The notes: generated by a model not told the origin, from the sequence alone. A DNA stretch of 64,000 nt from Mucilaginibacter aquariorum (GCF_024498135.1 NZ_JANHOH010000014.1:1-64000); one strand, 5' to 3'; numbered from the stretch's first letter, positions 10,401 through 18,864 are shown. Translations and numbers: made by a program.

Positions 10401-11184
10401 GACTTATAAATTGAAACTGGTAGCCGGAAGAAATTTGCAAGCTTCCGGTTGGACAAGAGAGTTTTTGGTGAATGAATCATTCGTGAAAAGTTTAGGGCTT
10501 AAAAAGCCGGAAGATATATTGAACAAAGAAATAAGCATGATGGATGGTTTGATAAAATGCCCCGTTGTTGGTGTTGTGAAAGATTTTAATGACAGATCTT
10601 TGCGGAATAATCTGGCACCATTACTTATTGCCACAAACAGCACCATGTACCGTCAGGCTTCCATAAAACTTGCGACCACAAATATTGCTTCCACTATGCA
10701 GTTCGTTAAGAAAATTTGGGAGCAAACATTCCCCGATTATGTTTATGAATACAGGTTTCTCGACGATAAAATCGCAAACTTTTACAAGCAGGAAAATCAG
10801 TTAGCAGCTTTGTATAAAATATTTGCAGCTATCGCGATATTCCTTAGCTGCCTTGGGTTGTATGGTTTAGCCTCATTTATGGCAGTACAGCGAATAAAAG
10901 AAGTTGGTATCCGTAAAGTACTGGGAGCCACTGCAGGCAATATCGTTTACTTGTTTTCGAAAGAATTTATAATACTTATTGCAATTGCCTTTGCTATTGC
11001 TACACCCATTGCATGGTATTATATGCACCAATGGTTGCAAGCTTATGCTTATCGCATCAACATCAGTTGGTGGTTATTTGCCGTGGGCGGGATTGTGGCA
11101 ATAATTATTGCACTTGTAACCATAAGTTTCCAGGCAATAAAGGCGGCAATAGCAAACCCGGTGAAGAGTTTGCGAAGTGAATAG
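7498..11184 (+). CDS. fusion of a membrane AraC-type regulator with an FtsX/MacB-type ABC permease
   Basis: A single 1228-residue frame holds two proteins' worth of domains. Residues 10-240 carry about six to seven hydrophobic segments, as in membrane-anchored AraC regulators. Residues 285-370 are an AraC DNA-binding domain (LSLSSLAEKLELGPHELSRIIN, then a second helix-turn-helix ending in FNRTFKQITGKSPVEYKN). From residue 410 a canonical permease start (MVKNYFKIAWRNLTRNK) opens a full-length FtsX/MacB_PCD protein with an N-terminal transmembrane helix, an extracytoplasmic domain, and two FtsX blocks that each carry the conserved KEVGVRKVLG / KEVGIRKVLG motif. The start is TTG (7498), read as N-P-Y-T-F; no ATG fits as well. 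An internal ATG at 8725 could give a stand-alone permease. No ATPase gene is adjacent. Confidence 0.85.
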   Translation: MNPYTFHIDLYDLAFLGMIFIGLTFALLLWFTPKTNRLANRFLALAICTVIFWMTWVLCIDIRLGIYFPRWSWLPLQFSLALGPLIFFYVLKITRPEYKFRSKDLLHFSPLLLELGARALEVRESVKTGAVTYNTPIFHQLNPVLQLLAFVSVLIYLYLSHRQVERFYQQQKFNGGDRYRHELRWLHKLIMGLGLLWLLWIPFTAVDYFYYHNQLGVRAYYPLYLLFAVMAIWMAVVAFLKQETGVLVEFPSFLKPPLPAEMKERGIWLKKTVKAGLYYQDPELSLSSLAEKLELGPHELSRIINTVLKKSFNDFIGEYRVADVVQKMQNPAYDHITLLGIAFESGFNSKTTFNRTFKQITGKSPVEYKNELKKERPSYNLGRNPRFATVISFQEATLKWSHQKLNRNFMVKNYFKIAWRNLTRNKSYAAINVTGLAVGIAVCMVIFIIIQFQTSFENFHSRKDRIYRVLTEYHHAESGEISYAKNVPFPMPVGLKTAFPEIEQIAPVYASHNDELQVLDDNGNPIKNFKEQSGVFYTSPSFFKMFNFPLLEGSYASLKDPDNVLLTKEIAEKYFGDWKTAMGKTINITGYYSIGAGLFQFPPRALKVSGILATIPANTDFQLKLVVAYGTDFTGDKQYGFQQPGLNGTAPDFGCYVLLPPNVSADHFNQQLRAYTRKVAPAGNKDSHIIQPITEVHYDTQTGNYSNKTISRELLNVLWLISAFILLIGCVNFVNLSTAQAVNRAKEVGVRKVLGSSKSQLQIQFILETILIVTGAVLLATVITIFALPYVNKLLELSLSFNLFSNPAIIVFLLAVTIVVSALAGFYPALILSRFNPVNALKSKITVNTTNGFSLRRGLVVFQFIIAQALIIGTLIIIQQMNYFMNRPLGFDKDAIVNVAYRPDSTGAKLTDYLKQQLLLNGVRAVSFNSNSPIEDNDNMFTTFKFDNAIKNADFQAITKFADNDYVPTYKLKLVAGRNLQASGWTREFLVNESFVKSLGLKKPEDILNKEISMMDGLIKCPVVGVVKDFNDRSLRNNLAPLLIATNSTMYRQASIKLATTNIASTMQFVKKIWEQTFPDYVYEYRFLDDKIANFYKQENQLAALYKIFAAIAIFLSCLGLYGLASFMAVQRIKEVGIRKVLGATAGNIVYLFSKEFIILIAIAFAIATPIAWYYMHQWLQAYAYRINISWWLFAVGGIVAIIIALVTISFQAIKAAIANPVKSLRSE

Positions 11185-11265
11185 CGGTTTGCTGCGGTAG
11201 TAACATGCGATTTGGGATTCAGGAGCGCGGGCTTTTTTGTAGCTTTAAATTTTACCGGCAATAAC

Positions 11266-12117
11266 ATGAGTGTACCAAAAGCTATCCATCCACCAAAAAT
11301 GCAGCACCAGGAATTTGAACCTCCTGAAGAGCTACGGGATACCATAAAGTGCTTTTGGCATAACATAAGAGACGCCGGCACGTTACAGCCAAGCTTTGAG
11401 GTACAACCAGATGGCTATGCCGAAATTATTTTTTATTTCGGAGGCACCCTTAGCATTTCTGGTAATGGGGGCTTGCTGCCATTGCCATCACCGTTTATGA
11501 TTGGGCTGCTCAATCAGCCCGTTGTTTTTTACACAAAAAATAGGTTAGAGATCATTGGTATCAGATGTTTTCCCTGGACTGTGTTCGATTTGCTCGGATT
11601 GCCATCCGGTAAAGATGAGGTTCGCATATTTGAGCATCCTATCGCCCAACTTCAATCCACATTGGATAAGTGTATTCGTGCCGGCAGGGTAGATGAAGCG
11701 CTGGCCCAGGCAAAACAGTACTTCCTGACCGAAAGGTTGGGGATTGCCACCAGCAATATGCTATTTAAAGCGGGAGCTGCCATGAGGCAAGCAAATGGCA
11801 CGATGCCGGTAAGCCGGGTAGCAGCGGCGGCCCATGCCACGGTGCGTACACTGGAAAGAAACTTCAAACAATCTTCCGGCTATACGGTAAAAGATGTCTC
11901 TGCTTTAATACGTTTTGAGCAGGTGCGGAACCGATTATGGCATTACCCGGATGCCCACCTTGCCGCTTTGGCGCATGAGTTAGGCTATGCGGATCAATCC
12001 CACTTAAGCAGGGAATTTAAACGCTACAGCGGCACTACGCCAGCTGCATTCGCGCGAAAAGCAAAGAAAGATAAACCAATTTTAAGCAGTGATTTTGTCG
12101 CGTTTATACAATCCTAA
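11266..12117 (+). CDS. AraC-family transcriptional regulator (DUF6597-like N-terminus)
   Basis: A 283-residue regulator. The N-terminal half (PPEELRDTIKCFWHN...VQPDGYAEIIFYFGG) resembles the DUF6597 sensor found in this AraC subgroup, and the C-terminal 100 residues form the double helix-turn-helix domain (VSRVAAAAHATVRTLERNFKQSSGYTVKDV; LAALAHELGYADQSHLSREFKRYSGTTPAAF). I chose ATG 11266 (MSVPKAIHPPK). A TTG 54 bp further up would add 18 residues with no family likeness. It lies 41 bp before a flavin monooxygenase on the same strand, which is its most likely target or operon partner. Confidence 0.85.
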   Translation: MSVPKAIHPPKMQHQEFEPPEELRDTIKCFWHNIRDAGTLQPSFEVQPDGYAEIIFYFGGTLSISGNGGLLPLPSPFMIGLLNQPVVFYTKNRLEIIGIRCFPWTVFDLLGLPSGKDEVRIFEHPIAQLQSTLDKCIRAGRVDEALAQAKQYFLTERLGIATSNMLFKAGAAMRQANGTMPVSRVAAAAHATVRTLERNFKQSSGYTVKDVSALIRFEQVRNRLWHYPDAHLAALAHELGYADQSHLSREFKRYSGTTPAAFARKAKKDKPILSSDFVAFIQS

Positions 12118-12158
12118 GGAACGGGCATTTCGGAATTTTGTGCTTTCAATCATTCTAT

Positions 12159-13700
12159 ATGAAAGCTACACTTAAAAGCAATACATCCATACAAGATCAT
12201 TCAATTTACGATGTCATTATCTCCGGCGCCGGGCCTGTAGGCCTGTTTCTTGCCTGCGAACTGGCCCTGGCAAAATGTTCAGTCCTGATACTGGAAAAGG
12301 CAGAGGATCCACATTCGCCATTAAAGCAACTTCCTTTCGGGGTGCGGGGGCTCTCGGCGCCAACTATTGAGGCGCTATATCGTCGTGGGTTACTAAAAAA
12401 ACTGGAAGTGCATAAACGCCTTAAAAACCCGCACCAAAATGCCGGCCAGGGCGTGCGCCGCCAGGTTGGACATTTCGCAGGAATTCCATTTCATGAGGGC
12501 GATATTGACACTTCACAATGGAAGTACCGCCTGCCAAGCTCAACTGAAACCAGTTTAATATCTGAAATGGCGGAGCTTGAAACGGTGCTGGCCAATCGCG
12601 CTGAAGTTCTGGGCGTGGAGATCAGACGCGGACATGCCATTAACGGTTTTCATCAAACCGTAGGTGAGGTAACTGTACAGGCTGGGAACCAATTTTTCAA
12701 GAGTAAATGGCTGGTGGGTTGCGATGGAAGCCGGAGCGTTGTTCGTAAAGCGGGCGGTTTTGAGTTTGCCGGTACCGAGCCAGAATTTACGGGTTACTCC
12801 ACATTGCTTGATCTAACCGATCCGGAGAAGCTTAGTCCGGGCCGAAATGTGACATCAAGAGGTATGTATATGCAATCCCGACCGGGTTACGTATTACTAC
12901 AGGATTTTGATGGCGGGGTATTTCATCATTCAAAAAAGCCGATCACACTGGAGCATGTACAGGAGGTGTTACGCCGCATCTCAAACACCGATGTTACGAT
13001 CAGTGCGCTGCATATTGCAACCACCTGGACTGACCGGGCACGGCAGGCCACAACCTATCGTAACGGCCGGGTACTTTTAGCTGGCGATGCTGCCCACATT
13101 CACTCGCCATTGGGCGGCCAGGGACTTAACCTTGGTCTTGGCGATGCCATGAACCTTGGCTGGAAACTCGCCGCGACCATCCAGAAAAAAGCTCCGGAAG
13201 ACTTGTTAGACAGTTATTGCGCCGAGCGGCACCCAATTGGTGCACAGGTACTGGATTGGTCACGCGCCCAGGTTGCGATCATGAAACCAGAACCGGAAGC
13301 CCGCGCGCTGTATGCTATTGTCCGCGACCTGATGAACACGAGCGATGGCGCTACTTATTTTGCAGGAAAGGTGTGGGGCATTAATATCCATTACAATCTC
13401 GGTGGAGACCATTTTTTAGCAGGCCGCAGCGTTCCCGATTTTGAGTTTGAAGATGGTACAACAATTGGCGATTTAATGCACGATGGCCAGGGGATACTGC
13501 TTGATTTTGATAGAAATACTTCACTTAAAACTTTGTTGAATAAATATGGCGGCCAGATCAAGTATATTTCGAGCAGTGCAAAGGAACAATTGGGCTTGAG
13601 CGCTGTACTGATACGCCCTGACGGGATTATCGCGTGGGCTGCTGACAGTGACCCGGATCGCAGCGAACTCCAAAAAGCTGTCGTTCGCTGGTTTACTTAA
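12159..13700 (+). CDS. FAD-dependent aromatic-ring monooxygenase (PheA/TfdB family)
   Basis: A 513-residue flavoprotein hydroxylase. The N-terminal dinucleotide-binding motif ISGAGPVGLFLACELA, the middle motif GCDGSRSVVRKAGG and the FAD-ribityl motif LLAGDAAHIHSPLGGQGLNLG mark a class A flavin monooxygenase, and the last 100 residues resemble the thioredoxin-like tail of PheA/TfdB-type enzymes. Such enzymes hydroxylate phenols or polyketides using NAD(P)H and O2, and resistance-type members such as tetracycline or rifampicin hydroxylases share the fold, so the substrate is open. ATG 12159 is preferred to an upstream TTG at 12138. Confidence 0.85.
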   Translation: MKATLKSNTSIQDHSIYDVIISGAGPVGLFLACELALAKCSVLILEKAEDPHSPLKQLPFGVRGLSAPTIEALYRRGLLKKLEVHKRLKNPHQNAGQGVRRQVGHFAGIPFHEGDIDTSQWKYRLPSSTETSLISEMAELETVLANRAEVLGVEIRRGHAINGFHQTVGEVTVQAGNQFFKSKWLVGCDGSRSVVRKAGGFEFAGTEPEFTGYSTLLDLTDPEKLSPGRNVTSRGMYMQSRPGYVLLQDFDGGVFHHSKKPITLEHVQEVLRRISNTDVTISALHIATTWTDRARQATTYRNGRVLLAGDAAHIHSPLGGQGLNLGLGDAMNLGWKLAATIQKKAPEDLLDSYCAERHPIGAQVLDWSRAQVAIMKPEPEARALYAIVRDLMNTSDGATYFAGKVWGINIHYNLGGDHFLAGRSVPDFEFEDGTTIGDLMHDGQGILLDFDRNTSLKTLLNKYGGQIKYISSSAKEQLGLSAVLIRPDGIIAWAADSDPDRSELQKAVVRWFT

Positions 13701-13758
13701 CTATGTGCCACATTTTTGAGATTTGAGCACAAAGTATTCCTGTTCGGGGCTTTTTATT

Positions 13759-14649
13759 TTAATTAAGCAGCTGTTTTTTAAAGAGGTTAGGGCTGATGCC
13801 GACCTCTTTTTTAAATAGCCGGGAGAAATAAGAAAGATTTTCGAACCCCAAAGCATAAGCGATCTCGGAAACGGACTTATCTTCGCCTATCAGCTTATTT
13901 TTGGCTTCAGATATCAAATAGATATGAATATGTTCCAGCGCTGTTTTTCCGCTTTCCTGCTTCAATACATCACTTAAATATCCTGCAGAAATATTCAGGC
14001 GCTCGGCAATATCATGAACGGAGGGCAATCCTTTAATGTCTAACATTCCATTTGCAACGTACCGGTTTATCTCATCATTAAATTTAGTAACCGTTTTACC
14101 AGAGATCTCTGTGCGGTTAAGAAACTGTCTTTTGTAAAAACGCTGGCTGTATTTCAGCATCGTATCCACATTGGCTAAAATAAGCTCGCGACTGTATTCA
14201 TCCTGGTTATTGCGATACTCTGTTTCAATTTTGTGATACAATTCCCAGATCGTTTTTTCTTCACCGGGAGATAAGTGCAAGGCTTCGTTAGTTTCGTAAT
14301 CGAAATAATGGTACTTTTTAATATCGTTATGTAAGGTATGCCCGCTTAAATAATCCTCGTGAATAAAGATCAGGAATCCATCTTCGTCCATTTCAAGGTT
14401 TTTCATTTCGATGATCTGTCGTGGTTTAAAGAACATCATTGATCCGCATTGATGATCGTATTTAGTACGGCCGTAGAGAATAACGCCCGAAATTAATTTT
14501 TTAAAGCCGATCATATAAAAGTCGCTGGTAAATTCCCGGTCGCCAATAGAGCAGGCATGGTTACACTGGTAAATACTGAATTGCGGATGCTCCGGTGGCG
14601 GAAAGCCATTATCTTTATGCAACTCAATCAAACTTTTATAATGCTTCAT
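13759..14649 (-). CDS. AraC-family transcriptional regulator
   Basis: A 296-residue AraC regulator with an N-terminal cupin-like ligand domain (HACSIGDREFTSDFYMIGFKKLISGVILYGRTKYDH) and a C-terminal double helix-turn-helix (SVHDIAERLNISAGYLSDVLKQESG; SVSEIAYALGFENLSYFSRLFKKEVGISPNLFKK). ATG 14649 is chosen; a GTG two codons upstream is also possible. It lies 76 bp downstream of an SDR gene on the same strand, a pairing often seen where the regulator controls the oxidoreductase. A 12-bp-arm inverted repeat fills the gap between them, so it may have its own promoter or be attenuated. Confidence 0.85.
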   Translation of the reverse strand: MKHYKSLIELHKDNGFPPPEHPQFSIYQCNHACSIGDREFTSDFYMIGFKKLISGVILYGRTKYDHQCGSMMFFKPRQIIEMKNLEMDEDGFLIFIHEDYLSGHTLHNDIKKYHYFDYETNEALHLSPGEEKTIWELYHKIETEYRNNQDEYSRELILANVDTMLKYSQRFYKRQFLNRTEISGKTVTKFNDEINRYVANGMLDIKGLPSVHDIAERLNISAGYLSDVLKQESGKTALEHIHIYLISEAKNKLIGEDKSVSEIAYALGFENLSYFSRLFKKEVGISPNLFKKQLLN

Positions 14650-14666
14650 CTTCACGGGTAATTAAT

Positions 14667-14707
14667 AAACCACAATTTACGCAATACGTATGTGCAAATT
14701 GTGGTTT
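14667..14707. promoter_or_regulatory. long inverted repeat between the SDR and araC genes
   Basis: AAACCACAATTT (14667-14678) and AAATTGTGGTTT (14696-14707) are perfect 12-bp arms around a 17-base centre. On the minus strand the stem is followed by an AT-rich stretch but not a strong T-run, so it could be a terminator for the SDR gene or an operator in front of the AraC gene. Confidence 0.45.
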
Positions 14708-14725
14708 AAGGTTTTAAATGATTTA

Positions 14726-15544
14726 TTAATGACCGTGGGCGTCTGCAGATACCTCTTTCCATTCTTCAAACTCTGCCAGGCGCTCTGCATAAACCTGTTT
14801 AACCCACGGATAGGCTACCTTGCCCAATAAAAAATGCAACGGAGGGTTTTCGCTGTCTATTAACGCCAGTACCGCTTTGGCAGTACTTTCTGGTTTACCC
14901 CAGCTATCCGGGGTCGCGGCATCAAAAAATGCTTTTTTAACAGGGGCATACACTTCGTTAGCTTCTGTCTGGAAAGCGGATGCACCAGCCCAGTCTGTAG
15001 AGAAACCATTCGGCTCAATCAAACTTACGTTAATACCAAAGCTTTTTACTTCGGTAGCAAGTGTTTCACTTAAACCGTTAACCGCATATTTCGATGCATT
15101 ATATAAGCCCAAGACCGGCAAACTTACCAATCCCAAAAAGCTTGATACCTGGATAATGTGCCCGCCCTTTTGTTCGCGCATAATAGGTACAATAGCTTGG
15201 GTTACCCAAAGCAAACCAAAAAAGTTAGTTTCCATTTGTGCGCGGGCCTGTGCTTCACTTGTTTCTTCAATAGCGCCAAATAAGCCAAAACCAGCATTGT
15301 TAATTAATACATCAATGCGGTCGAAGTGCTGTTTTACTTTATTTACTACTGCAAAGCAGGCATCGCGGTTATTCACATCCAATTGAATGGGCAAAACGGC
15401 ATCACCATAAGCCTGCACCAGGTCATTTAAATCTTCTGTGTTTCTGGCGGTTGCCGCAACTTTATCGCCACGTTCTAAAAGTGCTTTAGCCCAGATCTTA
15501 CCAAAGCCGCGTGAGGCGCCGGTTATTAAAATTATTTTTGACAT
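14726..15544 (-). CDS. short-chain dehydrogenase/reductase
   Basis: A 272-residue classical SDR. It has TGASRGFG for cofactor binding (residues 8-15), the NNAG motif (82-85) and the catalytic set Ser135, Tyr148, Lys152 (YNASK). Arg35 after the second strand (ATARN) suggests NADP preference. The substrate is not evident. The downstream AraC gene is the likely regulator, and a 24-bp palindrome sits just in front of this start codon. Confidence 0.85.
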   Translation of the reverse strand: MSKIILITGASRGFGKIWAKALLERGDKVAATARNTEDLNDLVQAYGDAVLPIQLDVNNRDACFAVVNKVKQHFDRIDVLINNAGFGLFGAIEETSEAQARAQMETNFFGLLWVTQAIVPIMREQKGGHIIQVSSFLGLVSLPVLGLYNASKYAVNGLSETLATEVKSFGINVSLIEPNGFSTDWAGASAFQTEANEVYAPVKKAFFDAATPDSWGKPESTAKAVLALIDSENPPLHFLLGKVAYPWVKQVYAERLAEFEEWKEVSADAHGH

Positions 15545-15549
15545 GTTTT

Positions 15550-15573
15550 CTTTGTTAAATATTTATAACAAAG
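15550..15573. promoter_or_regulatory. palindromic operator candidate before the SDR gene
   Basis: CTTTGTTA (15550-15557) and TAACAAAG (15566-15573) are perfect 8-bp arms separated by 8 AT bases, only 5 bp from the start codon of the minus-strand SDR gene. A protein bound here would block transcription or translation start. Confidence 0.45.
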
Positions 15574-15757
15574 GTATCGGCACAACCCCACGCAGGTTTA
15601 TACAAAACACGGAAGGATTAGCACATTTCCACGGTAGCGGGCATTTATTCCAATAACACGAAGTTTTTCTATGGGTTTATGCACTCAGTCATCCGAAGGT
15701 GTTAAATAATTTGCTTTGATGATTCTTTTATACTTACTTTGCAATTCAAAGTACTTT

Positions 15758-16141
15758 ATGAAAAAGTCAATATTCAAGTTTAACAGGATCTATTTTTCGC
15801 TGGCGATGCTATTACTAATGGTGGAGACAATCATCGGGCTTTACATGCACGACGATTACATCCGCCCTTTTGGAGGCGATTTTTTAGTAGTGATATTGAT
15901 ATACTGCCTTATAAAAAGCGTTATACAATGTGATATGAATTATACCGCGTTAGGCGTGCTTTTATTCGCATACTTAATAGAATGGTGCCAGTGGCTTCAT
16001 TTAATTAACATACTTGGCCTGCAGGGTTCGTTTACGGCGCGTATGCTACTGGGCACAAGCTTTGCATGGGCTGATATGCTAATGTACACCTTAGGGATAT
16101 TGTTTGTTTGGTTAACGGAGAGGTTGGTGAGATGTATATGA
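15758..16141 (+). CDS. DUF2809 membrane protein
   Basis: A 127-residue protein with about four hydrophobic helices and the DUF2809 hallmark near the second one (YMHDDYIRPFGGDFLVVILIY, a charged D..IRP..GD loop followed by a helix). The family has no known function. ATG 15758 (MKKSIFKFNRIYF) is preferred over an upstream ATG at 15716, because it gives the usual family length and a positively charged start. Its stop overlaps the start of the next gene by 4 bp (ATGA), so the two are translationally coupled. Confidence 0.75.
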   Translation: MKKSIFKFNRIYFSLAMLLLMVETIIGLYMHDDYIRPFGGDFLVVILIYCLIKSVIQCDMNYTALGVLLFAYLIEWCQWLHLINILGLQGSFTARMLLGTSFAWADMLMYTLGILFVWLTERLVRCI

Positions 16142-16899
16142 AATATTTTGTTGATGAACATTCTATAGTGCGTAAGATTTGGGGCGAGGCCGATACCGTG
16201 CTTTTTATTTTCGCAGGGGCCGCTGCCGAATTCGCGCTTAATAAGGCGGTAGACTGGCTTTACTTTACCGGCAAACTGCCTGCAGACCCACTGGATAGAC
16301 TGTTTTCGACCGTGACGTACGCACACAAGATCCTGTTTGCTACTTATGATAATGCCAACGCAGCTATTGACCAGATAACCGCTATCCACAAACAGGTAGA
16401 AACTTCACGGGGAAGCCAGATCCCCGATTGGGCTTACCGCGATGTTTTATTTATGCTGATAGATTATTCCATCAGGTCTTACGAGCTGCTTAAACGAAAA
16501 TTAACCGTCGAAGAAAAAACAGAAGTGTATAATGTATTTTACAAGGTAGGGATGCGTATGGGCCTTAAAGATCTGCCTGCAGATTACGAAGGCTGGATAA
16601 CGAGGCGGTTGGGGCATCTACAGCAAAATTTGGAGTTTGGAGCGTTAACCCACGATCTTTTCAAACAGTACCTTAAACACTTGGGCTACTTCAGATACTG
16701 GCTGATGAAAAATGTGCAGGCACTTGTTGTGCCGCCAGTGGTAAAAGATCTGCTTCACCTCAAAAGCACCAATGGTTTTAGTTGTGTTCTATCCGGTTAT
16801 AAATCATCAGGCACCTTAAAAATTAACCATTTTTTGAGGGATGCTTTATTGCCGGCCGCGTATAGATCGAAAATACGGGCGCTTAATAAATTGGATTAA
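16138..16899 (+). CDS. MpaB-like oxygenase family protein (DUF2236)
   Basis: A 253-residue alpha-helical protein of the DUF2236 / oxygenase MpaB family, whose characterised relatives (latex-clearing protein, MpaB) bind a b-type haem. Family features are the N-terminal segment VRKIWGEADTVLFIFAGAAAEFALN, the middle LPADPLDRLFSTVTYAHKILFAT, and a His in VTYAHK (near 67) that may be a haem or metal ligand; this last point is inference. ATG 16138 overlaps the stop of the DUF2809 gene as ATGA. A start two codons earlier (16132) or a TTG at 16108 is possible. Confidence 0.7.
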   Translation: MKYFVDEHSIVRKIWGEADTVLFIFAGAAAEFALNKAVDWLYFTGKLPADPLDRLFSTVTYAHKILFATYDNANAAIDQITAIHKQVETSRGSQIPDWAYRDVLFMLIDYSIRSYELLKRKLTVEEKTEVYNVFYKVGMRMGLKDLPADYEGWITRRLGHLQQNLEFGALTHDLFKQYLKHLGYFRYWLMKNVQALVVPPVVKDLLHLKSTNGFSCVLSGYKSSGTLKINHFLRDALLPAAYRSKIRALNKLD

Positions 16900-16939
16900 A
16901 TGCTATGTACGTTCAATTAACAGGTTTTAAATGCCCAAG

Positions 16940-16984
16940 GATACCCAAAAGATTGAAAAGCATTGCTTGAAGATCATGGGTATC
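16940..16984. other. nested inverted repeats downstream of the MpaB-like gene
   Basis: GATACCCA (16940-16947) pairs with TGGGTATC (16977-16984), and within the loop AAGCA and TGCTT (16958-16968) form a second small stem. A run of nine T follows at some distance. It could be a weak terminator or a folded 3' RNA. The rest of the spacer to 17125 holds only the small hairpin before the ABC-F gene. Confidence 0.35.
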
Positions 16985-17077
16985 TTTGATATTACAGCAT
17001 TTTTTTTTAACATTGCCCACGTAATCTAAAAAACACTATATGTAATAATAATTTCTTTCAGGAAAAATAAACGGAAA

Positions 17078-17090
17078 CCTACCTGGTAGG
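17078..17090 (+). promoter_or_regulatory. small hairpin in the ABC-F leader
   Basis: CCTAC-CTG-GTAGG forms a short stem 36 bp before the ABC-F start codon; an SD-like AAAGGAAG follows it. Leaders of antibiotic-resistance ABC-F genes in other phyla are often attenuators; that this one acts so is only a suggestion. Confidence 0.25.
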
Positions 17091-17125
17091 CTACTGTAAT
17101 TATTCACTCTTTAAAGGAAGAAATT

Positions 17126-18715
17126 ATGCTTATTCTACAAGGTGTTACTTACGTACACCCCAACAGAGATTTATTGTTTGCTGATATAAATCTCGTCATA
17201 AACAAACACGATAAAGTTGCACTAATAGGTAATAACGGGGCAGGGAAATCCACGCTACTAAAACTATTATCCGGAAACTTATACCCTTCAATCGGACATG
17301 TAAAAGCAGGTTCGAAACCTTATTGCGTGCCGCAGATTTTTGGCCAGTTTAATGATCATAGTATTGCCAAAGCCTTGGGGGTTGAGGATAAGCTGATGGC
17401 GTTAAATGAAATTCTTGAAGGCAATGTAACCGACCGCAACATGACCGTGCTCGACGATGACTGGGCAATTGAAGAACGTTGCAAAGAGGCCCTCACGCAT
17501 TGGAAACTTGATGAATTTGACCTCTCTCAAAAAATGGCAACCCTTAGCGGCGGACAAAAAACAAAAGTTTTTCTCGCCGGGATTATCATTCATCGCCCCG
17601 AAATAGTTTTATTGGATGAACCAAGCAACCATTTAGATACGCTTGGCAGGAGCATGCTGTATGATTACATAAAGGCCACTACCAATACTTTGGTGGTGGT
17701 AAGTCATGACAGAGCTTTATTAAATCTCCTTAATGCCGTTTATGAACTCGGTCCAAAGGGGATAACCGTGTACGGCGGTAATTACGATTTCTACGCCGAA
17801 CAGAAAACGATTGAAAGTAATGCCTTGGATCAGGATCTGAAGAGTAAAGAAAAAGCCCTGCGTAAGGCAAAAGAAATTGAACGCGAGTCGTTAGAACGAC
17901 AGCAAAAACTGGATGCCCGTGGCAAGAAGAAACAGGAAAAGGCAGGTGTGCCCACCATTTTTATGAACACACTTAGAAACAATGCCGAGAAAAGCACTTC
18001 GCGCGTAAAGGGCGTTCATGCCGAAAAGGTAGGCGCTATTTCGCAAGGGCTGAGTGAATTGCGCGCAACATTACCGGATATGGATAAGATGAAGATGGGT
18101 TTTGATAACTCGGTACTTCATAGGGGTAAAATATTGATCACTGCGAAAGATGTCAATTTTGGATACGATGACCAATTGCTTTGGAAGCAGGATTTGAGTT
18201 TTCAGATAACGAGCGGCGAACGTATTGCTATTAAAGGGGCAAATGGATCCGGCAAAACAACTTTAATAAAAATGATCCTGGGTGAACTTCAGCCCCGGGC
18301 AGGAACCATTGACAGGGCAGGTGTCAAAGCCATTTATATTGATCAGGACTATTCATTAATTGATAATAAGCTCAGTGTTTACGAACAGGCACAAGCGTAT
18401 AATTCTGGCGCATTACAGGAACATGATATAAAGATCCGTTTAAACCGGTTTTTGTTTACCAAAGAATATTGGGATAAACCCTGTAGTGCGCTAAGCGGCG
18501 GAGAGAAGATGCGGTTGATGCTTTGCTCATTAACTATAAGCAACCAGGCTCCTGATATAATTGTATTAGACGAGCCTACAAATAACCTGGATATCCAAAA
18601 TATAGAAATTTTAACAGCTGCCATCAATGAATATAAGGGCACGCTCCTGGTAATATCTCATGACGAATACTTTTTGAAACAGATAAACGTGGAACATTCA
18701 ATGGCAATAGCATAA
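17126..18715 (+). CDS. ABC-F family ATPase (ribosome-associated translation factor)
   Basis: A 529-residue protein with two ABC domains and no membrane segment, the ABC-F layout. The first Walker A GNNGAGKST is at residues 35-43, the first signature is LSGGQKTK with LLDEPSNHLD, and the second half has GANGSGKTT, LSGGEKMR and VLDEPTNNLD. The linker between the domains (about residues 230-330) is long, charged and coiled-coil-like. ABC-F proteins bind the ribosomal E site; some are housekeeping factors (EttA, Uup) and some protect the ribosome from antibiotics (Vga, Lsa, Msr). The long linker and the separate leader fit a resistance-type member, but the sequence alone does not settle it. Confidence 0.85.
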   Translation: MLILQGVTYVHPNRDLLFADINLVINKHDKVALIGNNGAGKSTLLKLLSGNLYPSIGHVKAGSKPYCVPQIFGQFNDHSIAKALGVEDKLMALNEILEGNVTDRNMTVLDDDWAIEERCKEALTHWKLDEFDLSQKMATLSGGQKTKVFLAGIIIHRPEIVLLDEPSNHLDTLGRSMLYDYIKATTNTLVVVSHDRALLNLLNAVYELGPKGITVYGGNYDFYAEQKTIESNALDQDLKSKEKALRKAKEIERESLERQQKLDARGKKKQEKAGVPTIFMNTLRNNAEKSTSRVKGVHAEKVGAISQGLSELRATLPDMDKMKMGFDNSVLHRGKILITAKDVNFGYDDQLLWKQDLSFQITSGERIAIKGANGSGKTTLIKMILGELQPRAGTIDRAGVKAIYIDQDYSLIDNKLSVYEQAQAYNSGALQEHDIKIRLNRFLFTKEYWDKPCSALSGGEKMRLMLCSLTISNQAPDIIVLDEPTNNLDIQNIEILTAAINEYKGTLLVISHDEYFLKQINVEHSMAIA

Positions 18716-18864
18716 AGAGAAATAGCAGGAGGTTTTATGCTAATTATGTTGATCAATAATTACAATATTGCTTAATCATTAGCCAATAATGTAAAAGTAT
18801 TGTTGAAAGGCATCTGTTTTCTTTGTGATACCAATCTTAACAAAGATTCAACGTCTCAGTATTC

